Shown: positions 55,534 to 64,000, counted from the first letter of the stretch. The stretch: DNA of 64,000 nt from Pelagomonas calceolata (GCA_918797485.1 CAKKNE010000005.1:2666001-2730000), one strand, 5' to 3'. A program made the numbers and translations. The notes: generated by a model from the letters alone, not told the origin.

Positions 55534-57096
55534 ATGAAGTTCTTAGCCTTGGCCCTCCTGGGGACGGCGAGCGGCACCCTCGGTCCGCATCTCCTCGGCG
55601 GCGCGGCGGAGTACCATCGCGGCCTCGCGGAAGCGGACGTGAAGCTCCAGGACCTCGTCGCGCCGTTCGCCGGCCGCCCGACGATCGCCGTGCGCGTCCA
55701 CCACGACAACGACGACAAGACCCATGAAGGAGTCGCGGAAGCCGTCGTCGCGGCGCTCCGCCAGGAAGGGTTGCCGCCGGATCCGGCCGAGGCCGCGGCC
55801 CTCGTCGATTCGACGGTGCCCCTCTCGATCACGCTGCAGTTCGAGCACCTGGACGCGGAGGCCTGGCCCGCCGCCATTTCTGAGCTCGTCGCTCCGTTTG
55901 GGGAGACGAGTACGCGCGCCGAAGTCGACGGCGGATTGCTCGTCCACCTGTACATCTCGTCCCCGGGCGCCGCCGCGCTGCCGTCGCACGAAGACGTCGG
56001 CGACGTCCTCGTCCTCCAGCTAATCGGAGAGAAGGTGTGGACGGTCGGAGGTGACACGTTCGCGCTCGGGCCCGGCGACGCCCTCTCGGTCCCGTCCGGC
56101 GTGACGCACGCGGCCCGCGCGACGGCTGCCGGATCGGTCCACCTCACGATCCATCGCATCAGCCCCGAGCAGATCGAGCGCCGGCGGCTCGCGTCGGGCG
56201 ACGACTGCTACCCGGGCACGGACGCCTACTGCTCGTGCTCCTGCGACCAGTGCGAGTACTGCAACGACGCGGCCACCGTCTGCCGGGACGACGTGCCCCC
56301 CTTCTACAGCAAGAACATCTGCTGCCTCAATGGGGGCTACGTCTTCGAGACCGCGAGGCCCGGCGAGTGCGAGGATCTCTCCGGCGGCGGCGACGACGAC
56401 AAGCCTGACGACGCCGTGCTCTGCCCCGGGGTGAAACCGGGGACGAACCAGTTCTGCGACTGTAGCTTAGACTGTCGCGAATACCGCGACAAGTACTGCT
56501 TCTGCGCGGAAGCGCGCGCCGAGTCCTGCTGCGGCATCTCGCCCGCCTGTGTCGACGCGCCGGAGGACAAATGGACCTATGACGGCGGTTGGAAGGGCCA
56601 GCTCGGCTGCGCGCACATCAGAAACAGCGAGGACAAGAAGGTCCGCGACAAGCGATGTGCCCGCGTCGGGAAGAACGGCGCCACGGGCGCGGAGGCTTGC
56701 CCGAAGGCTTGCGGCCTTTGCAAGGGGGACATCGTCTGCGCTGATGACGCGGACTTCCGCTACTATGCGGGAGACAAGGACTACGTCGGCTGCCCGCACG
56801 TCGCGGGGGGCACGGACAAGGAGAAGGAGAAGCGTTGCGAGCGCGAGAGCGACAACGGCGTCAAGGCGAAGGACGCGTGTCCTGTTGCCTGCGGCACCTG
56901 CGAACAGTGGATCGATAGGCGCATGAACCTCTTCGCCGTCGAGGACGTCGACCCGGGCCCGGCCACCTCCTTCGCCAAGCTCCTCGGAGTCCTCGCACTC
57001 ACCGCGGGGGTTCTACTCACTGCTTTCGCGGCAAAGAAGTACCCCCTCGCGGAACCGGCGGGGGCCGCGGCCCCGCTGCTGAAGAACGGCGTCTAG
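55534..57096 (+). CDS. Secreted type-I membrane protein: cupin/JmjC-like domain plus Cys-rich repeats
   Basis: 520 aa. The signal peptide MKFLALALLGTASG leads to a cupin-like lumenal domain (about 20-215). This includes SHEDVGDVLVLQLIGEKVWT, with an HxD-type pair at its start, and VPSGVTHAARATAAGSVHLT, with a later His. That is the layout of MINA53/NO66-type JmjC cupins. Next are Cys-rich segments: CYPGTDAYCSCSCDQCEYC, CDCSLDCREYRDKYCFCAEA. Two related modules of about 60 residues follow, each with a GCxH core (GCAHIRNSEDKK..CARVGK..CPKACGLCKG and GCPHVAGGTDKE..CERESD..CPVACGTCEQ), resembling ShK-like repeats. A membrane segment LLGVLALTAGVLLTAFAA is near the C-terminus. Surface or ER oxygenase is inference. 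Confidence 0.75.
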   Translation: MKFLALALLGTASGTLGPHLLGGAAEYHRGLAEADVKLQDLVAPFAGRPTIAVRVHHDNDDKTHEGVAEAVVAALRQEGLPPDPAEAAALVDSTVPLSITLQFEHLDAEAWPAAISELVAPFGETSTRAEVDGGLLVHLYISSPGAAALPSHEDVGDVLVLQLIGEKVWTVGGDTFALGPGDALSVPSGVTHAARATAAGSVHLTIHRISPEQIERRRLASGDDCYPGTDAYCSCSCDQCEYCNDAATVCRDDVPPFYSKNICCLNGGYVFETARPGECEDLSGGGDDDKPDDAVLCPGVKPGTNQFCDCSLDCREYRDKYCFCAEARAESCCGISPACVDAPEDKWTYDGGWKGQLGCAHIRNSEDKKVRDKRCARVGKNGATGAEACPKACGLCKGDIVCADDADFRYYAGDKDYVGCPHVAGGTDKEKEKRCERESDNGVKAKDACPVACGTCEQWIDRRMNLFAVEDVDPGPATSFAKLLGVLALTAGVLLTAFAAKKYPLAEPAGAAAPLLKNGV

Positions 57097-57253
57097 AGGA
57101 GGCAACGATCCCCGACGGCTATATGCCCGTAGTCCGTAGCATAAGCATTCCCCACAAAAATAGAGGAGGAGGACTAGGAGCCACCAATAGTAAATACGCG
57201 TTGAATTAGACACGTGAGAAGTAACAGGAAGAAAAGGGGACACACAGAAAGAG

Positions 57254-58369
57254 TCATGCGGGGTCTTTGGTCTCGCCGCCGTCCTCGGAAGCCGGCACGT
57301 GTGCAAACTTCCGCCGCAGCAGGACCGCCCCGCCGACGAGCACGAGTAGCCCGCCGAGGAACCCGAGCTGGATGAAAAAAGCCAGCTCCCACGGCCGCCA
57401 CTCGGCGACGTCGCGTTTTTCGGGAGGCGTCTGGCCCGCAGCCAATAAAGTCGGGCCCGTTGATAGGGGCGCAATCGTGGAAGCGACCATGAGCGCATTA
57501 AACCGGCGGCCCGCCGGCGAGAAGTGGACGCCGTCGTCTTGGACGTGGGGACAATCACAACTGTCGGGGTAGCACGTCGACTCAGGATCGTTGTGGCACA
57601 CGTCGACGATGTGCTGATACAAGTCGTTGATAATAACGTCCGTATACTTCCCCGTGGGCCCGAATAGTGTCTTTGCGACGTCGTTGATAGCTATGACGTC
57701 CTTGTTGTCTCTGCCTCTCGTGTAGGAGGGCGGTACGGGCGTGGTGGTCTGGAAAACCACCGTAGCGGCTGGTGCGGCCCGCTTGAAAGTCAGATAGAGC
57801 TTCTCCATATTCGCATAATATTGGGAGTGAGATATGTGCGTCCTATATATATGCGGGTCGATGTCGTGCAAACCCCAATTAAAATGGATCACCGACAGGT
57901 TCGCATTCAGTTCATTCAGGTAGCCGTCGACGCACTGTAGTACACCATGACTCGTGCCGCACCAGCCGTCGCCGCTCCCGAAGCGCCCCAAAATCACGCC
58001 CGCGATCGATGATAATCCACCGGTATGCCCCGCGTCGTAGCACGACGCCGCCGGCGCGCGGCCGTCCAGAATGCCGGCCACGTCCGGAAAATAGCCCGCC
58101 GTGATCGAGTCGCCCACGAGTAGTACGGTCCCGTTGTCCGTGCGGAAGGGTGCCTTACAGGTGTGCGAGCAGTCCTGCTCGTCGGCGCCCGTGCGCGCGA
58201 TCGCGAGCGCCGCGGCGTAGGACCCTACACAAATGCCGCAGCAGAGCCAGGTCAGGCCCAACCGTTTAAAGAGCTTCCACGTCGCCGCCCGGGCCACGTT
58301 GTAGCGGCCCGAGTGGAGGTCGGCGTTTGTCGGGGTGGCGGCGGCGGCGCGCCCGCAGCATTGCTCCAT
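57254..58369 (-). CDS. SGNH-hydrolase-like membrane protein
   Basis: 371 aa from the ATG at 58367-58369; an open upstream extension of 94 residues has no coding character. A membrane helix (RLGLTWLCCGICVGSYAAALA) near the N-terminus is followed by an exposed domain with a GDS-type block I (VLLVGDSITAGYFPD), block III (FNWGLHDIDPHI) and block V (DDGVHFSPAGRRFNALMV). The Ser, Asn-like and Asp/His positions of SGNH esterases are all present. A second membrane segment (ELAFFIQLGFLGGLLVLVGG) lies near the end, before a short charged tail. Likely an esterase or acyl-transferring enzyme at the cell surface or endomembranes. Substrate unknown. Confidence 0.82.
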   Translation of the reverse strand: MEQCCGRAAAATPTNADLHSGRYNVARAATWKLFKRLGLTWLCCGICVGSYAAALAIARTGADEQDCSHTCKAPFRTDNGTVLLVGDSITAGYFPDVAGILDGRAPAASCYDAGHTGGLSSIAGVILGRFGSGDGWCGTSHGVLQCVDGYLNELNANLSVIHFNWGLHDIDPHIYRTHISHSQYYANMEKLYLTFKRAAPAATVVFQTTTPVPPSYTRGRDNKDVIAINDVAKTLFGPTGKYTDVIINDLYQHIVDVCHNDPESTCYPDSCDCPHVQDDGVHFSPAGRRFNALMVASTIAPLSTGPTLLAAGQTPPEKRDVAEWRPWELAFFIQLGFLGGLLVLVGGAVLLRRKFAHVPASEDGGETKDPA

Positions 58370-58573
58370 GTTTCGCTGCCTTGACCTCGCGTACTGCGCG
58401 CAGCCGACGAGCTTGTCACGTGACCCCCTGAGGAGTACGAGTTGTAGGACGGTGCTCACCGGCGCGCCGGGGCTCGGGGCAGCGCTTGCGAGGCAAAATA
58501 TGGACCCGGCTCGTCGTCGTCGCCGGGCTAGCCACCGCTGGGCGTGCCGGCGCGACCTGCAAAAATTGGAAAA

Positions 58574-58597
58574 GCTAGCGGCCAGTAAGATACTAGC
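58574..58597 (-). promoter_or_regulatory. GCTAG spaced palindrome upstream of the SGNH gene
   Basis: On the minus strand GCTAGTATCTTAC and GGCCGCTAGC. 204 bp before the SGNH gene start and pointing toward it; the neighbour at 58642 ends here on the same strand, so the motif serves only the SGNH gene. Confidence 0.65.
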
Positions 58598-58641
58598 GCC
58601 CGCGTGGACGAAGGGAAGTCTAAGAAAGCACAACAAAATCC

Positions 58642-60060
58642 TTACACACACAAAGCAAAGCGCTCGTCCCCGCCCACATACGCGTAGCGCCCGCCGGTCG
58701 GCCGGACGACGGGCGCGCCCCGGTACCAGAAGGTCCAGGAGCCGTTGCGGCCGCGCTCGCGCGGCGCCGCCGGCGTCGACGCTTTGAACGAATCGAAGTC
58801 GAAGGGGACGAGGGCCCGCTGGGCCGCGTCAAGATTTGTGGCCGCCGCGGCGCGCCGCTGCGCCCGTGCGCCCTCGTCGGCCGCGAGGACCGGGCTGACG
58901 CCCAGCGCGCGTTCCGCGACGGCCCGCTTCCGTGTTGTGACCCTGCAAGGCAAACCTAGCGCGTGGAACGCGTCACAGGCGCGCAAGAGGGCCGCGAGCG
59001 CGCCGCGGCCCCGCGCCGCCTCGAGCAGCACGAGCCGCGACACCGTCGCGCAGTCGAAGATCCGCGCGTCGCCCGCCCACGGCCAGCCGCCGTCACACGC
59101 ACATGGACCGCCGAACGACGTCGCCCCGATGGACACGAAGCCGAGCGGCACGCCGTCGATCAGCAGCTCGAAGCAGGCCTCGTTCCGGTCCGGCGGCGTC
59201 GCGACGTAGTGTTTGGTAGCGTAGCCGCCGTCGACGAAGCGCGCGGCCGTCGACGGTTGTAACCGTGCTGACGCGCCGTCGGCGAGGGGCGTTGGCGGTA
59301 GTTCTGTGACACGCCGGTCGACGCGCCGCTTCAGCGCGGCGAGCTCGTCCGCGACGGTCCGCAGCAGCGGCGCGTCGAGATCCACGGCGCCCGCGGAGAC
59401 GGATTTCGCGTGGGCGAGGGCGAGGCCCTCCGTTATCTCCGCGCCGCGCGTCGCGCAGACGCCCCGTAGCGCGTCGCGCCATTTGGTGGAATCCTCGCCC
59501 AGGACCTTGGCGGCGATGCCGAAGGCGTGTGGGTCCGGAGCGTACGCCATCTTGCCTCGCCCGTGCTGCTTCGCCGCCGCGGCGGGCGCGACGCTTGCCA
59601 CGACCACGCGTTCCACCGGCGCCGCGCAGAAGAGCCGCGCCGCTCGCACGGCGGCGAGGCCCTCGAGCGCGTCGACGGCGACGACCGCCGCGCCGGGCGC
59701 GAGCAGGCCGCGCAGCGCGCGGCGCGCCGTCGAGCCCGCGCCGTCGCGGCGGGCGACGAGCTTCGCCGAGAACCCGTCGAGGTGTCCGGGCGCCTCGATC
59801 GAGCCGCGGCCGGCGCCGCCGAAGTAGCGGTCGTCCAGGAGCGCGACTACAGTATCCGCGGCGCAGCGGTGGGCGAGGCACGCCGCGAAGCAGCCGTCGC
59901 CGGCGCGGAGGACCACGATGCTGTGCCGCGGCTTGTCCAAGTCCAGCGCTGCGGCGACTCGCGCCCAGCGTTCAGCATCGTAGTCCTGGGGCCATCTCTC
60001 CTCGCCGACGTAGGCGCGCACGGCTGCTACGGAGGCCTGCCAGGCGTCTAGGGCTGCCAT
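58642..60060 (-). CDS. GNAT-like C-terminal domain protein, 472 aa
   Basis: The N-terminal half (to about 240) is not recognised. It has a strand-like HSIVVLRAGDGCFAACLAHR, then DTVVALLDDRYFGGAGRGSI, and Ala-rich VVAVDALEGLAAVRAARLFC. The second half looks like a GNAT acetyltransferase fold: RNEACFELLIDGVPLGFVSI, then CATVSRLVLLEAARGRGALA, then LLRACDAFHALGLPCRVTTR. An R-x-x-G-A/G acetyl-CoA loop (ARGRGALAAL) is visible. The tail WTFWYRGAPVVRPTGGRYAY recalls DNA- or RNA-acetylation-type tails, but no closer family can be named. The GCTAG motif upstream points toward this gene. Confidence 0.6.
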   Translation of the reverse strand: MAALDAWQASVAAVRAYVGEERWPQDYDAERWARVAAALDLDKPRHSIVVLRAGDGCFAACLAHRCAADTVVALLDDRYFGGAGRGSIEAPGHLDGFSAKLVARRDGAGSTARRALRGLLAPGAAVVAVDALEGLAAVRAARLFCAAPVERVVVASVAPAAAAKQHGRGKMAYAPDPHAFGIAAKVLGEDSTKWRDALRGVCATRGAEITEGLALAHAKSVSAGAVDLDAPLLRTVADELAALKRRVDRRVTELPPTPLADGASARLQPSTAARFVDGGYATKHYVATPPDRNEACFELLIDGVPLGFVSIGATSFGGPCACDGGWPWAGDARIFDCATVSRLVLLEAARGRGALAALLRACDAFHALGLPCRVTTRKRAVAERALGVSPVLAADEGARAQRRAAAATNLDAAQRALVPFDFDSFKASTPAAPRERGRNGSWTFWYRGAPVVRPTGGRYAYVGGDERFALCV

Positions 60061-60142
60061 TATCGAAGCATGCTGCAGTCTATTGCCTGGGCTTCGATCC
60101 GTTCGATCGAATTTGCGGCTTTTTTTTCAAGGCAGCCTGAAA

Positions 60143-60165
60143 GCTAGCGGCTGTAAGACACTAGC
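60143..60165 (-). promoter_or_regulatory. GCTAG spaced palindrome upstream of the GNAT-like gene
   Basis: On the minus strand GCTAGTGTCTTAC, then AG, then CCGCTAGC: an exact copy of the commonest form, 82 bp before the start at 60060 and pointing toward it. The divergent plus gene starts 182 bp away. Confidence 0.7.
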
Positions 60166-60347
60166 AAGCCGGGACCTCAAAGCCAAAAAGCATCGATTTT
60201 AACATCGCTGACAGTGCGCGAGGTGATTAAGTGGGCCTCCAGTGTCCGCCTCGCAGGGCTGCTGGGACACGCAAGGCCGCACGTACACAACAGCCAAAAC
60301 CACAGAGGTGCCTGACGCCGCCGCCGTGCGCTGCAGCTTGACAAGCG

Positions 60348-61604
60348 ATGTTCAAAAAGCGCAGCGCCCGAGCCGGCGGCGCGCGCAAGACGACGCCCAA
60401 AGTCCAAGCTAGCAACGCGACGAGTGCCCCCTCGCTCCTCTCGTTCGGCGCCGACGACGACGAGGGCCCGACCTTCGAGGTGAAAAAGCGCAAGCTCAAA
60501 CAAAAAAAGAAAAGGAAGGAGGACCCAGCGCCCGCGCCCGCGCCGCAACCCTCGGCAGACTACAGCGCGGCGGGCCTCGCGGCGCTCCGCGGCGCGCAGA
60601 CGGCCCTGCCCGCGGAGCTCCTCGCGGAGTCGTCAAAGCGCGCGGCGGAAGAGGCCGCCCAGCATGAAGCAGCGGAGGAGCCCGCCGAGGACACCGCCGC
60701 GCGCGCGCGCAAGGCGCGCGTCGCGCGGGCCTCGTCGCGCGCGGCGACGGAGGAGCTCGACCGCACCGTTAATGTAGAGGACTTCGACGCGCGAAATCTT
60801 TCGGATGACGACGCGTCCGACGATGGGTTGGGCGGCCGCGCTACTGCTCAAGATTTCGTGCCCGTGCCGGGCCGGGCGAACCATAGCATCGCGGCGCGGC
60901 TCCAGGACGAAGAGCGGCGGCGCTGGCTCCAGGCCGGCGCCGACGCGGGAGATGTGGATGCGCCGGCGGCGCCGGGCGGGGCCATGGACGCGGCGCTGCG
61001 GAAGGCGGGGGGTTTACACGAGGACGACGATGAATTGGAAGCGCACGAGGCCGAGGTCGCGCGGCGCGGCGCGTCCACCAAGGCCGTCGCGGGGGCGGTT
61101 CTTCCAGAAGCGGCGCCGCGGCGGCGGCCGACGACGTATCAAGACGTCTACGCGACGGTGGCGACGCGCGCCGACGAGCTCGAGATTGGTGAAGGCGAGT
61201 GGGAGCCGCGGCGGAGACTGAAAGAGGCCTGCGACCACGCGAGGGCCGAGGCCGCGCAGGCGGAACGCCAGGTCGAGGCGCGGCGCGCGGCCCTGCAGGC
61301 CTGGGAGGGCAGCGTATCAGCGGCGGCGGCCGACGAGGCGGCCGCTTCTAAAGCCATCGCCGACCTCGACAAAGCCAAACGCGTCGTCGAGGAGGCCGAG
61401 GCCGCCTGCGGCGCGGCGCCCGACGACATGGGCCTGGCGCGGTTACGGGCCGCGTTGGCCGAGGCGGCGTCCGTCGTCGCGACGGCGGCGTCTGATGATG
61501 GCGCGGCGCCGCCCGACTTTTTTGCGGTGTACGCGAGCGATGCTCCTCCTCCAGCTCCTGAAGTTGCAGCGCCTCCGCGGGCTGCGGCGACGGACTTCTT
61601 CTAG
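60348..61604 (+). CDS. PAXBP1/GCFC N-terminal-like, splicing-associated protein
   Basis: 418 aa, disordered and helical. The start has the phrases of PAXBP1/GCFC and NTR2-like proteins: basic MFKKRSARAGG, then SLLSFGADDDEGPTFEVKKR with Lys-rich KLKQKKKRKED, then a YSAAGLAALRGAQT segment. A middle acidic block includes NVEDFDARNLSDDDASDDGL and FVPVPGRANHSIAARLQDEE. The C-terminal part is a coiled coil (RLKEACDHARAEAAQAERQV). GCFC proteins work with the spliceosome disassembly factor. The assignment is from motif order only; the large C-terminal GCFC domain is absent, so this could be the short NTR2-type partner. Confidence 0.6.
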   Translation: MFKKRSARAGGARKTTPKVQASNATSAPSLLSFGADDDEGPTFEVKKRKLKQKKKRKEDPAPAPAPQPSADYSAAGLAALRGAQTALPAELLAESSKRAAEEAAQHEAAEEPAEDTAARARKARVARASSRAATEELDRTVNVEDFDARNLSDDDASDDGLGGRATAQDFVPVPGRANHSIAARLQDEERRRWLQAGADAGDVDAPAAPGGAMDAALRKAGGLHEDDDELEAHEAEVARRGASTKAVAGAVLPEAAPRRRPTTYQDVYATVATRADELEIGEGEWEPRRRLKEACDHARAEAAQAERQVEARRAALQAWEGSVSAAAADEAAASKAIADLDKAKRVVEEAEAACGAAPDDMGLARLRAALAEAASVVATAASDDGAAPPDFFAVYASDAPPPAPEVAAPPRAAATDFF

Positions 61605-61634
61605 CGTAATTGTTGTTGGATTCTTCTTAGGCGC

Positions 61635-62551
61635 CTAGCCGAGCGTCGGGTGCATGAGCGCGAGGTAGAGCTCGCGTTTTCCGGGCAGCGGGTGGCCGCC
61701 GAAGGACACTCCACTGCGACTTCGAAGCCGGCCGACGTGAGCGTTTCCACGAGGATGTCGGCCGGCGCCCCGATGGCCTTCAGCGTGGCGGTTCCCTCCG
61801 GTGCGACCGCGTGGACGAGCGGCAGAGCTGCCTCGTGAGAGCCGAGCAGGGGGCCAATGACGCGACCGCCGTCGCGCCCGACAATAGAGATCGCGGCGCC
61901 AACTACTTCGCCCGACGCCTTGTCGCGCGCAATCGCGGAGAGGGCGCCATCTTTATCCAGGAGCGTCTGCAAGGCCCGTTTCCGGTCCAACCCCGTAGCC
62001 GTCTGGTCGATCGCGGCGATCGCGTCGACGCTGGCGCAGCAGCCATCGACTTCGACGTCGGCGCTCATAGTCCCCTTGAGTTTGCTCGCATCGGCGACGC
62101 GTAAGGACGTGATCTGATTCGTGACGCCGTAGCCCATCTTCTCGTACATGGGGCGGCCCATGTCGGTCGCGACCCCGAGGATGACGGGACACGCCTTGCG
62201 GTCGGCCGGCACCGCCCCGAGACCCGCGTTCATTAGCTTCTTGCCGAGGCCCTGGCCGCGCGCCGCCGGACTCACGAGCATCATTCCGAGGCCGTTCGCT
62301 CGCTCGTAGTCCGCTCGGAAAAGGCAGCCGAGTAACTTGCCGTCGTCGCCCTCGACGACCCAGCCCGAATCGCACGCGGCGTCGGCGAGGAACGTCCACT
62401 CGTCCGGTCCGTAGAAATCCCAGCCACATGCTGCTGCCAAATCCACAAGCTTGGGGACTTGTGCGAGGACCGCGGCGCGGGTCGCGAGCGGTTTCACGAG
62501 AGCTGTGACGGACGAGGCCATCGCGACGGCGAGAGTCAAGCGCACACGCAT
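61635..62551 (-). CDS. GNAT acetyltransferase with two domains and a frame break near the C-terminus
   Basis: The main frame from 62551 has a signal or plastid-type start (MRVRLTLAVAMASSVTALVK), then a GNAT domain: LAAACGWDFYGPDEWTFLAD, then LGMMLVSPAARGQGLGKKLM with the acetyl-CoA loop RGQGLGKK, then GRPMYEKMGYGVT. A second, related domain begins near ASGEVVGAAISIVGRDGGRV. This two-domain order is that of YitH-type acetyltransferases. After GFEVAVE the frame turns to low-quality sequence, but the next frame reads GVSFGGHPLPGKRELYLALM then HPTLG and stops at 61635, which is the normal family ending. So one base is lost or gained at about 61704-61715. Confidence 0.75.
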
Positions 62552-62852
62552 GCGACGGACGCGCTAGGAGCCTCGATTTGTCTCTTGGTCAGGAGAGCAT
62601 TTCCTTGGGATCTCAGGGGCGCATACGACACGCCCAAGTGCCAAAACCGCTCGCACACACCAGAGTCCGAACGCGACTGACAACTAACGACGTCGCTTGC
62701 AGCGAATCACGCCTTAGGCTGAGGCCAAAGGATCATTCAGAGCAGCTTGCGAGCGGTTACGAGGAGGGAAAGAGCGCCTTGGCCCACGCAAGGGCACGAT
62801 TGGGAGGCTCTTATTCGTCGCCCACGCGCAGGCGCTAGAAATTGTCCGACCA
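62552..62852. other. Divergent promoter region, GNAT / glyoxalase-family
   Basis: 301 bp without a good GCTAG palindrome (only GCGCTAGGAGC near the minus start) and without a gene. Confidence 0.35.
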
Positions 62853-63401
62853 ATGCTGTCGCGCGCCTTCGCGCGACTCGGCGCCGCCGGCCTCGTCGGC
62901 GCGTCCGCCCTGTCCGCAAACGCGGCCTCGAGCCTCGCCGCGCCGAAGCAGGCCGATACACCATTCACGTTCCAGCGCATCGATCACATCGTCCTGCGTT
63001 GTCGCGACACGCAAAAGATGCTGGATTTTTACGTCGGAGTACTTGGTGCGGAGCCGGAATGGGTCGGCCGGATGGACGGGTGCTTGAGTCACTTGCGCAT
63101 CGGATCGAGCCTAATCGACCTCCAAGGTTACGAGTCGCCGGGCGGCCGAAAATTGCACGCCGGCGGCCAGGGCCTCCCCGCCGACGCGCCCGAGCCGGAG
63201 ATCGATCCCACGAAAGGAACGCTGGACCATTTCGCCATCAACCTGGCGCCATACGATGCGGAGGCGGTAACAGAGTACCTCACCGCTGCCGGCCACGCGC
63301 CCTACGCGCAGGGCCGACGCTACGGCGCGGACGGCGACGGCTACTCGATCTACCTCAAGGACCCCGAGGGCACCGTGGTAGAACTGAAATCGGGCAACTG
63401 A
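62853..63401 (+). CDS. VOC (glyoxalase/bleomycin-resistance) family protein
   Basis: 182 aa. A hydrophobic, Ala-rich start with a cleavable look (LGAAGLVGASALSANAAS) may be a targeting presequence. The mature part is a single VOC fold: FQRIDHIVLRCRDTQKMLDF (metal ligand His), then YVGVLGAEPEWVGRMDGCLS, SLIDLQGYE (Asp/Gln), LDHFAINLAPYDAEAVTEYL (second His) and YLKDPEGTVVELKSGN (final Glu). These four positions are the usual metal site. Substrate unknown; close relatives include methylglyoxal- and lactoylglutathione-lyase-like proteins and dioxygenases. Convergent stop codon 17 bp away. Confidence 0.85.
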   Translation: MLSRAFARLGAAGLVGASALSANAASSLAAPKQADTPFTFQRIDHIVLRCRDTQKMLDFYVGVLGAEPEWVGRMDGCLSHLRIGSSLIDLQGYESPGGRKLHAGGQGLPADAPEPEIDPTKGTLDHFAINLAPYDAEAVTEYLTAAGHAPYAQGRRYGADGDGYSIYLKDPEGTVVELKSGN

Positions 63402-63418
63402 GTAAAAACAGTATATAG

Positions 63419-64000
63419 TTATGATGCAGACACTCGCGGCGACGACGGATTCGACGGAAGCCTCCGTCGCCGGAACAGGACGAAGCACGCGCCGGGCCGC
63501 GCGGACGAAAAGTCAGGCAGCCCCGGCGGCTTCTCGTCCACAGTGAATTCGCCGAACGTCGAGAGGTTCGCGCGCTCGACGCGCCCCGGCAGCAGCTCCC
63601 GATCCATGTTGACTGCTATTTTGGCCAGTGCCGGGTCGCGCGTCCAGAGACACGCCTCGTACGCGAACTTGTCCGACGTGTTTTTGGGGGCAACACACGT
63701 CACCCCTGACGCTATAGCCCCCGGCCCGCCCAGAAGCGACGCGTCGAGCGTGTCGCGCAGCTGGCGCTGCAAGCGCGAGAACATGCGCATCTTCTCGGTC
63801 GTCGAGTTGCCGCCCCAGGGCCACGCATCCAAATCCGGCTCCTCGATGAACCGCCGCGCCCAGCCAGCCGCGTCGTCCGGCGCTCGTTCCAGGTCCTCCA
63901 GATAGAGCTCGTCCTGTTTCAGGAGGTCATCAGCTTCCCGCGCGTTCGCCTCCGCCGGCGCCTCGCCACTGAGCATCGCGTCGACATCGCGGCGCCAGTC
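63419..64000 (-). CDS. Hypothetical protein, 5' end off the window
   Basis: The frame stays open from 63419 to the right edge with no start required (the last codons read DWRRDVDAM), so the N-terminus is missing. At least 193 residues are visible. The visible part has a helical region (ADDLLKQDELYLEDLERAPD), then GWARRFIEEPDLDAWPWGGN and TCVAPKNTSDKFAYEACLWT, and a basic C-terminus. No family recognised. Confidence 0.65.
   Translation of the reverse strand, partial: DWRRDVDAMLSGEAPAEANAREADDLLKQDELYLEDLERAPDDAAGWARRFIEEPDLDAWPWGGNSTTEKMRMFSRLQRQLRDTLDASLLGGPGAIASGVTCVAPKNTSDKFAYEACLWTRDPALAKIAVNMDRELLPGRVERANLSTFGEFTVDEKPPGLPDFSSARPGACFVLFRRRRLPSNPSSPRVSAS

Noticed and set aside
2258-60165. 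GCTAG palindromes as copies of a dispersed mobile repeat
   Set aside because: Similarity ends at the motif edges, copies have no common flanks or target duplications, and position and orientation track start codons. A regulatory motif fits better.
1-64000. Bacterial or viral origin of the window
   Set aside because: Eukaryote-only families, GT-AG introns, bipartite plastid presequences and lack of operons or ribosome-binding sites argue for a nuclear eukaryotic genome. No viral hallmark gene was seen.

Overview
The window reads as nuclear DNA of a small, compact-genome photosynthetic stramenopile. A pelagophyte close to Aureococcus or Pelagomonas is the best guess. Reasons: dense, mostly intron-poor eukaryotic genes (SPX-EXS, SLC44, SAPS, JmjC, PUB/UBL, RPGRIP1-like and TMTC-like families); several proteins with bipartite or tripartite plastid/thylakoid presequences; very high GC in coding sequence; and short introns that are recently inserted terminal-inverted-repeat elements with 8-bp target duplications (introners), as established for Aureococcus. 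The species assignment is inference. I found no rRNA, tRNA, CRISPR array or organellar DNA.

Layout. 1-5.8 kb: a MYND protein (cut by the window edge), a small spliced plastid-type protein, a SAPS/PP6-regulator-like protein and an orphan. 6-11 kb: a three-exon SPX-EXS phosphate transporter with two introners, converging on a YtcJ-type amidohydrolase. 11.4-19.1 kb: one 2558-aa exon coding for coiled coil, two C2 domains and a long EF-hand array. 19.4-29 kb: a Tat-type thylakoid-lumen NTF2-like protein, a small secreted Cys-rich protein, a HAT/TPR protein, a five-module ubiquitin-pathway protein, and F-box-like, Aha1N-LRR and basic disordered proteins. 29.3-40.8 kb: an SLC44 transporter and a Tudor/SH3-like protein (both with introners), a ZNG1/CobW GTPase, a RINGv-TPR protein, a HACD dehydratase fused to a large extra domain, an orphan and a methyltransferase-like protein. 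41-54 kb: zinc-finger, coiled-coil, TMTC-like, secreted endonuclease I, TraB and JmjC genes, then a MYND-RINGv-TPR paralogue. 54-64 kb: DUF2358-SOUL, secreted cupin, SGNH hydrolase, two GNAT-like, PAXBP1-like and glyoxalase-family genes, and a gene cut by the right edge.

Two sequence systems run through the window. First, an introner family: four clear copies share the terminal repeat CTGTGTGGAAATCAA, give their CAG end as 3' splice acceptor, and use the upstream copy of an 8-bp target duplication beginning GT as 5' splice donor. Three or four decayed introns carry the same internal core. Second, a 22-25 bp spaced palindrome (GCTAGTGTCTTAC, a short spacer, CCGCTAGC) lies about 70-330 bp upstream of start codons of at least ten genes. 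At every one-sided promoter with a clear copy it points toward the gene.

Genes alternate between divergent promoters of about 300-450 bp and convergent pairs whose stop codons lie only 9-45 bp apart. Functional themes are phosphate and nucleic-acid scavenging (SPX-EXS exporter, surface endonuclease I), plastid maintenance, ubiquitin signalling and Cys-rich zinc-finger/TPR families. Two genes (near 20.72 kb and 61.71 kb) show single-base frame breaks that may be assembly errors.
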